Assembly: GCA_021325275.1 (NCBI GenBank)
Contig: JAJPHL010000051.1
Span: 19,294-83,293 of the forward strand
Reading direction: 5' to 3'
Length of the DNA: 64,000 bases
Origin: Terriglobia bacterium
GTDB taxonomy: Bacteria > Acidobacteriota > Terriglobia > JAJPHL01
In this document: positions 43,388 through 51,981 of the stretch, in pieces
How positions within the stretch are numbered: position 1 is the stretch's first letter
How the letters are laid out: each line of letters begins with the position of its first letter
Position numbers and translations under genes: made by a program
Notes under the pieces: model-generated
What the model was told of the DNA's origin: nothing
Seen by the model: only the letters and a program-made list of their open reading frames with translations
The model's database searches: none

Positions 43388-45610
43388 GTGAGCGGCTCTG
43401 GCGATATCGACGGGTGGGTGGGACGGTCCGTTCCCCGCAAGGACGGCGTCGCGAAAGTCACCGGGCAAGCCCGTTACGTTGACGACATCACCATGCCGCA
43501 CATGCTGTACGGCGTCACCGTGCGCTCCAGCGTGCCGCGCGGCCGCATCAAAGCAATTCACTACAGCGACAAGATTCCTTGGGAACAATTTACGATCGTC
43601 ACCGCCGCCAACATTCCCGGCGAGAACGTGATCTACCTCCTCATGGGCGATCAGCCCTGCCTCGCGTCGAGGGTGATCAATCACTCGCAAGAGCCGATCG
43701 TGTTGCTCGCGCATTCCGACAAGAACTTGCTGGAAGCCGCGCGCGGAGGCGTGACGATCGAGGTGGAACCGGAGCCCGGCGTTTTTTCCATTGAGGATTC
43801 ACTCGAGCAGAAAGAAATCGTCTGGGGCAGCGACAACATCCTGAAGCAATACCACATGAACAAAGGCGACGTGGACAGCGTGTGGCCATCCGCCGATTTC
43901 GTTGTGGAAGGCGAGTATCGCACCGGCGCGCAGGAACAGCTTTACATCGAAAACAACGGCATGATCGCGACGGCGTCGCCCGCCGAAGGCGTCACCGTGT
44001 GGGGATCGATGCAATGTCCGTACTACGTGCAGAAGGCGCTGATGCGATTGTTCGCGCTGCCGGCCGAAAAAGTGCGCGTCGTCGCGGCGGTCACGGGCGG
44101 CGGATTCGGCGGCAAGGAAGAATATCCTTCGATGATCGCCGGCCATGCCGCACTGCTCGCCTGGAAATCCGGGCGTCCCGTGAAAATGATTTACGATCGC
44201 GCCGAAGACATGGCCGCCACCACCAAGCGCCATCCTTCGCGCACGCGCCATCGCACGGCGGTGTCGCGCGACGGCAAATTACTGGGCATGGACATTGAAT
44301 TCACGCTCGACGGCGGGGCCTACGCCACGCTCTCGGCCGTGGTGCTCTCGCGCGGGACCATCCATGCCGCCGGACCGTACCGGTGCCCGAACGTGCGGGT
44401 CCACGCGCGCGCCGTGGCCACGAATTATCCTCCGCACGGCGCGTTTCGCGGATTCGGCGCGCCGCAAAGTATCTTCGCGCTCGAGCGCCACTTGAATAAG
44501 GTCGCCGCCGTGGTGGGACTCCCGCCCGAGGAATTGCGCCGGCGCAATTTTCTTCATCAGGGCGATCTCACTTCCACGGGCCAGGAAGTCCGCGAGCCCG
44601 TCGATCTGGAAGGCTTGCTCGATCGCGCGTTTTCAGCGACGGATTATCGCGCCAAAGTGCAATCGTTCGCACGCTCCAACATCGGCAGCCGCATCAAACG
44701 CGGCATCGGATTCGCCACGTTCATGCACGGCGCGGGATTCACGGGATCGGGCGAGGAGTATCTCGCGTCGATCGTCGGCGTGGAAGCGACGGCAGACGGT
44801 GGAGCGAAGATTCTGGTGGCCGCCACGGAAATGGGCCAGGGATCGTCCACCACGCTCGCGCAAATCGCCGCCGACGCGCTGGGCATTTCGTTCGATCGCG
44901 TGACCGTCGCCGAGCAAGACACCGCGAACGTCCCGAACAGCGGACCCACCGTCGCGTCGCGCACGTGCATGGTGGTTGGAAAGCTTGTCGAGACCGCGGC
45001 GCTGGCGTTGAAAGCGAAAGTGGCGGAAGCGGGAATCGCCGGCGATTTCTCCACCGCCAGCGCGGCGTACATCAAGATCCATGGTCCACTGCGTCACTTC
45101 GCAAAATACGCCGCGCCGCCCGGCATTCACTGGGACGATCAAAGCTATCAAGGCGACGCGTACGGCGCGTATGCGTGGGCCGTCTACGTGGCGGAAGTGG
45201 CGGTGGACACGCTGACGTATGAAGCGAGCGTCACCGATTTCGTCGCGCTGCAAGAGGTGGGACGCGTCATTCATCCGCGCGTCGCCGCGGGACAAATCGA
45301 AGGCGGCGTCGCGCAAGGAATCGGCTACGCGCTCTATGAAAACGTGCAGTGGAAAGACGGCCGCATGGCGAACAATCAGATGACAAATTACATCATGCCG
45401 ACCGCCGCCGACGTTCCGCCGATCCGCGTGCTCTTCGCGGAAACGCCGTACGCCTACGGTCCCGGCGGGGCGAAGGGGATCGGCGAGTTGCCGATCGACG
45501 GTCCCGCGCCGGCGATCGCGAACGCGCTTGAGAACGCGCTGGGCGTGCCATTCGACGAAATCCCGGCCACGCCGGAAAAAATCATGACCGCGGTGAGGGG
45601 CGCGAGATGA
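43388..45610 (+). CDS. Xanthine dehydrogenase, molybdopterin-binding subunit
   Basis: The 740-residue subunit opens GWVGRSVPRKDGVAKVTGQARYVDDI. It has the family markers TGGGFGGKEEYPSMIAGHAALLAWKSG, AFRGFGAPQ, EMGQGSSTTLAQIAADALG and the C-terminal GAKGIGE, which carries the catalytic Glu. It holds the Mo cofactor and hydroxylates hypoxanthine or xanthine, giving urate. GTG 43388 is 4 bases after the guanine deaminase stop. The gene order Mo, 2Fe-2S, FAD and the downstream uricase pathway make xanthine the likely substrate. Other members of the family act on aldehydes or CO. Confidence 0.92.
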   Translation: MSGSGDIDGWVGRSVPRKDGVAKVTGQARYVDDITMPHMLYGVTVRSSVPRGRIKAIHYSDKIPWEQFTIVTAANIPGENVIYLLMGDQPCLASRVINHSQEPIVLLAHSDKNLLEAARGGVTIEVEPEPGVFSIEDSLEQKEIVWGSDNILKQYHMNKGDVDSVWPSADFVVEGEYRTGAQEQLYIENNGMIATASPAEGVTVWGSMQCPYYVQKALMRLFALPAEKVRVVAAVTGGGFGGKEEYPSMIAGHAALLAWKSGRPVKMIYDRAEDMAATTKRHPSRTRHRTAVSRDGKLLGMDIEFTLDGGAYATLSAVVLSRGTIHAAGPYRCPNVRVHARAVATNYPPHGAFRGFGAPQSIFALERHLNKVAAVVGLPPEELRRRNFLHQGDLTSTGQEVREPVDLEGLLDRAFSATDYRAKVQSFARSNIGSRIKRGIGFATFMHGAGFTGSGEEYLASIVGVEATADGGAKILVAATEMGQGSSTTLAQIAADALGISFDRVTVAEQDTANVPNSGPTVASRTCMVVGKLVETAALALKAKVAEAGIAGDFSTASAAYIKIHGPLRHFAKYAAPPGIHWDDQSYQGDAYGAYAWAVYVAEVAVDTLTYEASVTDFVALQEVGRVIHPRVAAGQIEGGVAQGIGYALYENVQWKDGRMANNQMTNYIMPTAADVPPIRVLFAETPYAYGPGGAKGIGELPIDGPAPAIANALENALGVPFDEIPATPEKIMTAVRGAR

Positions 45611-46083
45611 ATACTTTTTCCTTGGTCGTGAACGGAAAACGAATTTCCGTCGAAGCGTGGCCGATGGCGCGACTCCTTGACGTTTTGCGCGAGAACGGTT
45701 TTACCGGAACGAAGGAAGGTTGCGGTGAAGGCGAGTGCGGCGCGTGCTCGGTGCTCATGGCGTCACGTGGAGAAGCGCGAAAGCTTGTGAACAGTTGCCT
45801 CGTTCCGGTGGCGCAAGCAGCGGGCGCGGAGATCACAACCATCGAAGGAATTGCCATAAGAGACGAACTGCACGCCGTGCAGCAAGCATTCATCGATCAC
45901 GGCGGCGCACAGTGCGGAATCTGCACGCCGGGCATGGTGCTGGCGGCGATCCAATTGCTCGACAAAACTCCGCAGCCGAATTCCGATGAAGTCCGCGCGG
46001 CGGTGGCGGGGAATCTTTGCCGCTGCACCGGATACATCAAGATTTTCGATGCGATCTTGGATGCCTGTAAAAGAATGCGATAA
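45607..46083 (+). CDS. Xanthine dehydrogenase, [2Fe-2S] subunit
   Basis: The 158-residue protein has a plant-ferredoxin-like cluster motif (KEGCGEGECGACSVL plus a later NSCLVP cysteine). The C-terminal helical domain has GAQCGICTPGMVLAA and GNLCRCTGYIKI, which bind the second cluster. It passes electrons from the Mo site to FAD. Its ATG overlaps the stop of the Mo subunit (ATGA). The FAD subunit is not next; a toxin-antitoxin-like pair intervenes. Confidence 0.94.
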   Translation: MNTFSLVVNGKRISVEAWPMARLLDVLRENGFTGTKEGCGEGECGACSVLMASRGEARKLVNSCLVPVAQAAGAEITTIEGIAIRDELHAVQQAFIDHGGAQCGICTPGMVLAAIQLLDKTPQPNSDEVRAAVAGNLCRCTGYIKIFDAILDACKRMR

Positions 46084-46096
46084 TCAGAGGAGCCGC

Positions 46097-46336
46097 ATGA
46101 TCGTCATTCACGCCCATTTTGACGGCAAGGTCATCGTCCCCGACGAACCGGTCGATCTGGCGATAGATCGCGCTCTGGTGGTGCGCATCGAATCGCCCGC
46201 CGAGTCGGCTCGACCAGCGGATGAGTCCGCTCTTTCTTGGCTCGCTCAAAATGCCGTCGAAGACGCGGACGCACCGAACGATCTCTCGCATCAGCACGAT
46301 CATTACCTCTACGGAACGCCTAAGAAACCCCAGTGA
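46097..46336 (+). CDS. Antitoxin-like small protein
   Basis: This 79-residue protein starts IVIHAHFDGKVIVPDEPVDLAIDRALVVRIE, the short beta element typical of a family of putative antitoxins that precede PIN-domain toxins. An acidic helical part follows (DESALSWLAQNAVEDAD), then HYLYGTPKK, the usual ending. GAGGAGCC before the ATG is a good ribosome site. It overlaps the next frame by GTGA, as in functional toxin-antitoxin pairs. It appears complete, whereas its partner is not. Confidence 0.7.
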   Translation: MIVIHAHFDGKVIVPDEPVDLAIDRALVVRIESPAESARPADESALSWLAQNAVEDADAPNDLSHQHDHYLYGTPKKPQ

Positions 46337-46497
46337 GCACGCCGCCCTATTTTGCGGATACGGCATTTTGGATCGTAATTTCTCGTAGGAAGGATCAGTT
46401 CCACGATCGGGCCATTCTCTCGGCGCTAACGACGGACCACCATTTTGCACAGGCTGGAATCGAAAGCCTTCTCCTCGCAGACCCGCCGAGCCTTTGA
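46333..46497 (+). pseudogene. PIN-domain (VapC-like) toxin with internal deletion
   Basis: The 54-codon frame from GTG 46333 reads YFADTAFWIVISRRKDQFHDRAI, the N-terminus of a PIN ribonuclease with the first acidic residue Asp9. It jumps directly to ALTTDHHFAQAGIESLLLADPP, the usual C-terminus with an acidic Asp35. The family normally has about 130-140 residues, so some 80 residues, including the middle acidic residues, are missing without loss of frame. The product should be inactive as a nuclease. It lies between two xanthine dehydrogenase subunit genes. Confidence 0.75.
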
Positions 46498-46529
46498 TAA
46501 GCTGCCTCAGTTGGTAGGAATCGCGACTA

Positions 46530-48848
46530 ATGCACTCCTACGTTCCGTCGTTCAAGCTTCGCACACCATCCACGCTCGCCGAGGCGCTCGACATTTTGGC
46601 GCGCGAGCCCGGGGCCTGGCGTCCCTTCGCCGGCGGCACCGACATCATGGTGCTGCTGGAAGCCGGAAAACTGGAACACCGGCGCTACCTGAACATCTGG
46701 GATCTCGCGGAACTTCGCGGCATCACCGCCACGGCGGATCGCGTTACACTCGGCGCGCTTACAACGTACACTGACATTCTCGGCGACTCCGTATTGCGCA
46801 CCGAATTTCCCATGCTTTCGCAAGCGGCGCGCGAAACCGGCGGCGTCGCGATCCAGAATCGTGGAACGCTGGGAGGCAACATCGCCAACGCGTCGCCGGC
46901 GGCCGATTCTTCTCCGGCGTTGCTCGCGTACGACGCGCAAGTGGAACTTGTGTCGGCGTCGGGCACGCGAACGGTTCCCTACTCTGCGTTTCATTCGGGC
47001 TACAAGCAAATCGACCTTCGCGGCGATGAGCTGATCCGCGCCATTCATCTGCCTCGCGCCGCGGCCGGAGAGATTTGGCGTGATTACTTTCGCAAGGTGG
47101 GCACGCGCAAGGCCCAAGCGATTTCCAAAGTCTGCTTCGCCATGCGCGCACGTCTCGATTTCGACGGCGAGCTTCCTCGCCTCGCCGAAGTGCGAGTGGC
47201 GCTCGGCAGCGTCGCGCCTGCTCCGATTCGCTGCCCGCAGACCGAACGGTTTCTCGCGGGGCGCACGCTCGATCCCGATACCGTTGGAGGTGCGGGCGTG
47301 ATGCTGTCGTCTGAAATCGCGCCCATCGACGATATTCGGTCGACGTCTGCTTATCGCCGCCGGGTCGCGGTGAATTTGCTCGAAGACGCGCTGCTGCAAC
47401 TTTCAGGACCTCACACGACACGGCGACGGCCGGCCCGCACGGCAAATCGCCGCCCTCCGCTTGATTCGGTGCTGCGCAGCCAGCGCGTGGTGCACTCCGG
47501 CGGCTGCACGCCCGCGGCCATTGTGATTCGCGACGGCCTGATCGCCGAAATACTCAGCTACGACAACGTCCCCTCGCACGCGCGGGTGGTCGACTGCAAG
47601 AACTCCGTGATCATGCCCGGTCTGGTCGATCCGCACGTGCACATCAACGATCCGGGGCGCGCCCACTGGGAAGGATTTTCCAGCGCCACGCGCGCGGCGG
47701 CGTCAGGCGGCGTCACCACGCTTGTCGACATGCCATTGAACAGCATTCCGGCAACCACTTCGATGGCAGGCCTCGCCGCTAAACGCGAGGCTGCACGCGG
47801 CCGGTGCTGGACGAACGTCCATCTGTGGGGCGGCGTCGTGCCCGGCAACACCACGGAGATCGAGCCGATGTGGAACGCGGGCGTGTTGGGTTTCAAGTGC
47901 TTTCTGGTTCCCAGCGGCGTCGATGAGTTCCCGCACGTCACCGAGAGCGACCTGCGTCAAGCGATGCCGATTCTCTCCAGACTCGGCGCGCCGCTCCTGG
48001 TGCACGCCGAAATGCCGGGACCGATCGAGCACGCCGAGGCGCGCGAGCGCGACGCCGACCGCGCCCGTCCCGCATCGCGAGGCGCGCAACTCGGTATGCC
48101 GTACGCGCGCTATCTCGCCACGCGTCCGCGCGCCGCCGAGCAGGAAGCGATCGAACTGATGATCCGCTTGTGCCGCGAATTCCGCACGCGCGTGCATATC
48201 GTGCATCTTTCTTCCGCTGACGCCGTGCCGGCATTGCGCGATGCGCGCCTGGAAGGTCTGCCGATCACGGTCGAAACGTGCCCGCATTATCTGACCTTTT
48301 GCGCCGAGGAAATTCCCGACGGTGGAACGCATTTCAAATGCGCGCCGCCGATTCGCGAACGCGAGAATCGCGAGCGATTGTGGCGCGCGCTAGAGCAAGG
48401 CGTCATCGATTTCGTGGCCTCGGATCATTCGCCGTGTCCGCCGGAGATGAAGCACGCCGATTCGGGCGATTTTCTCGCGGCCTGGGGCGGCATCGCGTCA
48501 CTGGGTTTGACGCTGCCGGTGTTTTGGACCGCCGCGCGCGCGCGTGGATACTCGCTGCCGCAAGTCTCCGATTGGCTGAGTGCCGCGCCGGCGAATTTCT
48601 GCGCGGGCCGTTCGCCGCATGTTGCAAGCCGAATCGGCCGCATTGAACCCGGCGCCGCCGCGGATCTCGTAGTGTGGGATCCCGACTCACTGCGGCCGTG
48701 GCGCGGTTATCACCGCATGACACCGTACGCCTTCGCGATACTATATGGAGTTGTGGAGCAAACGTATGTGGCCGGACGGCTCGCGTACGATCACGGCGAA
48801 ACAAGCGCGGAACCCGAGGGAATCTGTGGCATCGGCGAATTCAGTTAG
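46530..48848 (+). CDS. Fusion of xanthine dehydrogenase FAD subunit and allantoinase
   Basis: The 772-residue frame has two enzymes. Residues 1-~290 are the FAD subunit: FAGGTDIM (G35-D38), IQNRGTLGGNIANASPAAD, FRKVGTRKAQAISKV, and the terminal AYRRRVAVNLLEDALL. A ~20-residue Arg/Pro-rich linker leads to allantoinase at ~311-772: RVVHSGGCTPAAIVIRDG, zinc ligands His369 and His371 (DPHVHINDPG), the carboxylated lysine K456 (FKCF), His492, His559 and Asp632 (SDHSPCPP). It would accept electrons for xanthine oxidation and hydrolyse allantoin to allantoate, the first and last parts of the pathway. No stop separates them. A GTG near 47470 might allow separate allantoinase initiation but has no clear ribosome site. 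Confidence 0.9.
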   Translation: MHSYVPSFKLRTPSTLAEALDILAREPGAWRPFAGGTDIMVLLEAGKLEHRRYLNIWDLAELRGITATADRVTLGALTTYTDILGDSVLRTEFPMLSQAARETGGVAIQNRGTLGGNIANASPAADSSPALLAYDAQVELVSASGTRTVPYSAFHSGYKQIDLRGDELIRAIHLPRAAAGEIWRDYFRKVGTRKAQAISKVCFAMRARLDFDGELPRLAEVRVALGSVAPAPIRCPQTERFLAGRTLDPDTVGGAGVMLSSEIAPIDDIRSTSAYRRRVAVNLLEDALLQLSGPHTTRRRPARTANRRPPLDSVLRSQRVVHSGGCTPAAIVIRDGLIAEILSYDNVPSHARVVDCKNSVIMPGLVDPHVHINDPGRAHWEGFSSATRAAASGGVTTLVDMPLNSIPATTSMAGLAAKREAARGRCWTNVHLWGGVVPGNTTEIEPMWNAGVLGFKCFLVPSGVDEFPHVTESDLRQAMPILSRLGAPLLVHAEMPGPIEHAEARERDADRARPASRGAQLGMPYARYLATRPRAAEQEAIELMIRLCREFRTRVHIVHLSSADAVPALRDARLEGLPITVETCPHYLTFCAEEIPDGGTHFKCAPPIRERENRERLWRALEQGVIDFVASDHSPCPPEMKHADSGDFLAAWGGIASLGLTLPVFWTAARARGYSLPQVSDWLSAAPANFCAGRSPHVASRIGRIEPGAAADLVVWDPDSLRPWRGYHRMTPYAFAILYGVVEQTYVAGRLAYDHGETSAEPEGICGIGEFS

Positions 48849-49296
48849 CTTCACACGCGAACAATTGCTGGCCTGCTGCGGGTCGAGCGCATGGGCGGAC
48901 GCGATGAGCGCGCTGGGGCCGTTTTCGCACGCCGGCGATGTGCATGCAGCCGCGCGCCGCGCGCTGGCGTCCCTCAGCGATGCCGATTGGCAAGAGGCTT
49001 TCGCGGCGCATCCGCAAATCGGGGCAAAATCGGCCAGCCAGTGGTCGACGGAAGAACAAAGCGGCGTGAACGGCGCGGACGCCGCGGTGCGAAGCGAGTT
49101 GGCGGAATTGAATCGAGCGTATTTCGAGAAATTTGGATTCATCTTTATCGTTTGCGCCACGGGAAAGTCGGCCCCCGAGATGCTCGCGCTGTTGAAATTG
49201 CGATTGCAGAACGACGCGGCCACCGAGTTGCATATCACCGCCGCGGAACAAGCGCGCATCACACATCTGCGATTGGATAAATTGCTGGCCGCATGA
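48826..49296 (+). CDS. uraD: OHCU decarboxylase
   Basis: From GTG 48826, with GAGGG 5-6 bases upstream, the protein has 156 residues. It carries the family motifs: REQLLACCGSSAWADAM, FAAHPQIGAKS with the catalytic His, EEQSGV, LNRAYFEKFGFIFIVCATGKS, and a C-terminal helical ARITHLRLDKLLAA. It decarboxylates 2-oxo-4-hydroxy-4-carboxy-5-ureidoimidazoline to S-allantoin. The start lies 23 bases inside the end of the allantoinase frame. It overlaps the next gene by ATGA. Confidence 0.93.
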   Translation: MASANSVSFTREQLLACCGSSAWADAMSALGPFSHAGDVHAAARRALASLSDADWQEAFAAHPQIGAKSASQWSTEEQSGVNGADAAVRSELAELNRAYFEKFGFIFIVCATGKSAPEMLALLKLRLQNDAATELHITAAEQARITHLRLDKLLAA

Positions 49297-49616
49297 GCGC
49301 CATCACCACACACGTGTTGGACACCGCGGCGGGACGTCCCGCGGGCGGCGTGGCGATCGTCCTCGAACATCTCGCGGCGGGCAGATGGAAGGAACTGGGC
49401 CGCGGCGTCACCGATCACGACGGGCGATTGCGCACGCTGCTGCCGGAGGGCGAAACACCCGCGCCGGGAACCTATCGCCTGACGTTCGACACGCGCGCGC
49501 GCAGCCAGTTTTTTCCAACAGTGACGATACATTTCACGATCACGGAAAGTTCGCAGCACTATCACGTGCCTCTGTTGCTGAGTCCGTTTGGTTATTCGAC
49601 GTATCGTGGAAGCTAG
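49293..49616 (+). CDS. uraH: 5-Hydroxyisourate hydrolase (transthyretin-like)
   Basis: The 107-residue protein starts ITTHVLDTAAGRPAGGVAIVLE, contains DHDGRL and TFDTRARSQFF, and ends LLSPFGYSTYRGS. The N-terminal His and the C-terminal Y-R-G-S tetrapeptide are diagnostic of HIU hydrolases as opposed to transthyretins. It opens the 5-hydroxyisourate ring to OHCU, between uricase and OHCU decarboxylase. It overlaps the uraD stop by four bases. Confidence 0.95.
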   Translation: MSAITTHVLDTAAGRPAGGVAIVLEHLAAGRWKELGRGVTDHDGRLRTLLPEGETPAPGTYRLTFDTRARSQFFPTVTIHFTITESSQHYHVPLLLSPFGYSTYRGS

Positions 49617-49629
49617 GGGGAGCTAACGC

Positions 49630-50475
49630 ATGGCCGTCGTGCTGGGACAAAACAATTACGGAAAATCGCGCGTGCGGCTCGTGCAGGTGACGCGCCACAA
49701 AGATCGCCACGACATGAAGGAGCTCGACGTCGCGATCCAAGTGCAAGGCGATTTCACCGCAGCGCATACCAAAGGCGATAACGCCAAAGTCCTGCCTACC
49801 GACACGATGAAGAACACGGTGTATGCGCTGGCGCAAGGCGATCCGGTCGTCGATCCCGAGGCGTTCGCGTTGAAATTGTCGGCGCACTTCCTCGATACGC
49901 AGGCGCACATTTCGGAAGCTCGCGTGGAAGTGCGCGAACACTTGTGGAAACGCATCGCCGTGAACGGCAAGCCGCATCGCCACTCGTTTCTTTCTACGGG
50001 CGACGAGCGCCGCGTAGGCATCGCGACTCGCTCGCGCGCGAGCGTCGCCGTGGAAGGCGGCATCGACGGATTGCTGGTGCTGAAAACCACGGGATCGGCG
50101 TTCGCGGGATACATCAAGGATCGCTACACAACCCTGCCGGAAACCGACGACCGCATTTTTTCCACGGTGGTGGCTTCCCGGTGGCGTTACGCGATTCCCG
50201 ACTCCGACTTCGGCGTCCTGTGGCGCGAGATTCGCCGCATCACGCTGGAGACGTTTGCCGAACACAACAGCCAGTCGGTCCAACAAACGGTCTATCTCAC
50301 CGGCAAGCTCGTGCTTGACACCTTCGACGCGATTTCCGAGATTCGCTTCTCTCTGCCGAACAAGCACTGCTTGCTCGTGAATCTGGCGCCACTCGGCCTC
50401 GAGAATCACAACGAGATTTTCGTTCCCACCGACGAGCCGTACGGCTTGATCGAAGCGACGATCAAGCGGACGTGA
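49630..50475 (+). CDS. Urate oxidase (uricase)
   Basis: The 281-residue cofactor-free uricase has the tandem T-fold pattern: NNYGKSRVRLVQVTR near the start, GDNAKVLPTDTMKNTVYALA with the catalytic K-T region, HRHSFLS, DGLLVLKTTGSAFAGY, DRIFSTVV and FSLPNKHCLLVNL. It oxidises urate to 5-hydroxyisourate with O2. GGGGGAG precedes its ATG, 13 bases after uraH. The C-terminus lacks a peroxisomal signal, as expected in a bacterium. Confidence 0.95.
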   Translation: MAVVLGQNNYGKSRVRLVQVTRHKDRHDMKELDVAIQVQGDFTAAHTKGDNAKVLPTDTMKNTVYALAQGDPVVDPEAFALKLSAHFLDTQAHISEARVEVREHLWKRIAVNGKPHRHSFLSTGDERRVGIATRSRASVAVEGGIDGLLVLKTTGSAFAGYIKDRYTTLPETDDRIFSTVVASRWRYAIPDSDFGVLWREIRRITLETFAEHNSQSVQQTVYLTGKLVLDTFDAISEIRFSLPNKHCLLVNLAPLGLENHNEIFVPTDEPYGLIEATIKRT

Positions 50476-51206
50476 GCTCGCCGTTTCCCAGTCACACCGA
50501 GTATCAGCGGCGCGATCTCCTGCTCATGTCGCGCGCGCGCAACTACGCTGCGTGGCAGCGCGATTTGGTCGCGCCGTGGCTCGGTCGCCGCGTGCTGGAA
50601 TATGGCTGCGGCCTGGGAAATTTCACCGCTGCGCTGCTCGATCGCGAACTGGTGGTGGCGTGCGATACCGAGCCGGAATTCGTGGACACGCTGCGCTCGA
50701 AATTCCCCGGTCGCGCAAATCTGGAGTTCTTTTCAGGCGATACGCTCTCGCCCAACTTTCCCGCCCTCGCGCAACACTGCCTTGATTCCTGCGTCTGCCT
50801 CAACGTTCTGGAACACATTCCAGACCACCAGCAGGCGCTCCAAGCCATCGCGGACGTGCTGGCGCCGCCGCGCAGGATTGTCCTGCTCGTCCCGGCGTTT
50901 CCCGCGCTCTGGGGGCCCATCGATCGCCGCTTGCAGCACGCGCGCCGCTACACTCGGGCGTCGCTCGCCGATGTGGCCGCGCGAGCTGGATTGCGCGCGC
51001 GCACGATGCGCTACGTCAACGTCGTAGGATTCTTCGGCTGGTGGATCAACGCGCGAATCTTACGTTTGGAAGAACAATCGGCGGCGCAGATCGATTTTTT
51101 CGATCGCGCGATCGTTCCGGTGATGGCGCGCGTGGAGCGAATCGTGGCGCCGCCCTTCGGACAATCCTTACTTGCCGTATTGGAATCGACTGAGAACTTT
51201 ACTTAA
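50472..51206 (+). CDS. Class I SAM-dependent methyltransferase
   Basis: This 244-residue methyltransferase has motif I VLEYGCGLGNFTAALL, motif II-like VVACDTEPEF, SCVCLNVLEHIPDHQQAL (motif IV) and VLLVPAFPALWGPIDRRLQHARRY. The last is common in a clade often placed beside glycosyltransferases. The acceptor is unknown. It is coupled to the uricase gene by a GTGA overlap, although no methylation step in purine breakdown is known to me. Its 3' end overlaps the convergent LytTR regulator by 8 bases. Confidence 0.88.
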   Translation: MSSPFPSHTEYQRRDLLLMSRARNYAAWQRDLVAPWLGRRVLEYGCGLGNFTAALLDRELVVACDTEPEFVDTLRSKFPGRANLEFFSGDTLSPNFPALAQHCLDSCVCLNVLEHIPDHQQALQAIADVLAPPRRIVLLVPAFPALWGPIDRRLQHARRYTRASLADVAARAGLRARTMRYVNVVGFFGWWINARILRLEEQSAAQIDFFDRAIVPVMARVERIVAPPFGQSLLAVLESTENFT

Positions 51207-51981
51207 GAACCTCGCGCACGAGGCTCGCCGAACGCTTGCTGACAATGAACTCCTGCTGGTTCTTCATCGTCAAGAGCCAGCGATGACTGCTCAACGGTGA
51301 CATCTTCCGCACGTGATGCAGATTCAAGATCACGCTGCGATGAATCCGGCGAAAGCCCGAACCGGCCATCTTCGCCTCGATATCGCGCAGCGTGTCGGAC
51401 GCCAGATAGCGCTGTTTCTCGGTGACGATCCACACCAGATCGCCGTCGGCCTGGAAGGCCATCACTTCGTTCAGGTCGAGGAGAAAGTACTCGCTGTTCG
51501 ACTTGCCGACAATCTTTCCGCTGAGCTTCGGTTCGGCCGCGCCGCGAGATGCCGAGGCGATTTCCTGCAGTCGCGCGACACTTTCCGCCGTCTTCAAAGG
51601 ACTACGCAACAACCGCCGCGCGCGTTCCAACGATTGCGCCAAGCGCGATTGCCGTACCGGCTTCAGCAAATAATCGATGGCGCCGGCGTCGAAGGCCTGA
51701 ATTGCGTATTTGTCGTATGCCGTCACGATGACAAACGCCGGAAGATGTCCGCGATTCGGCAAACGCCGGATCACATCAAATCCGTTGATCTCGGGCATTT
51801 GCAGATCGAGGAAAACCAAATCCAACTTCAACGCGCCGATCGCTTCCAGCGCCTTCGCGCCGTTCGCGGCTTCTCCAGCGATCACAACGCCCGGTTGCGC
51901 TTCCAATTCCTCGCGCAAAACGCGGCGCGCCACGGGCTCGTCGTCGACAATAAGCGCGCGCAGAGTTGGCGCGGCCGTCAT
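51199..51981 (-). CDS. LytTR-family response regulator
   Basis: The 260-residue protein has a receiver domain (LRALIVDDEPVARRVLREEL; the acceptor Asp in DLVFLDLQMPEINGFDV; YLLKPV). The C-terminal LytTR DNA-binding domain at ~150-255 has GKSNSEYFLLDLNEVMAFQADGDLVWIV, FRRIHRSVILNLHHVRKM and EFIVSKRSASLVREVL. LytTR proteins bind direct repeats in promoters. Its start overlaps the stop of the upstream kinase by four bases, so they form a two-component system. Confidence 0.94.
   Translation of the reverse strand: MTAAPTLRALIVDDEPVARRVLREELEAQPGVVIAGEAANGAKALEAIGALKLDLVFLDLQMPEINGFDVIRRLPNRGHLPAFVIVTAYDKYAIQAFDAGAIDYLLKPVRQSRLAQSLERARRLLRSPLKTAESVARLQEIASASRGAAEPKLSGKIVGKSNSEYFLLDLNEVMAFQADGDLVWIVTEKQRYLASDTLRDIEAKMAGSGFRRIHRSVILNLHHVRKMSPLSSHRWLLTMKNQQEFIVSKRSASLVREVLK

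Noticed and set aside
46890..47480. Splitting the FAD-subunit/allantoinase frame into two genes
   Set aside because: No stop or good ribosome site lies between the halves, and the frame is continuous through a plausible linker.
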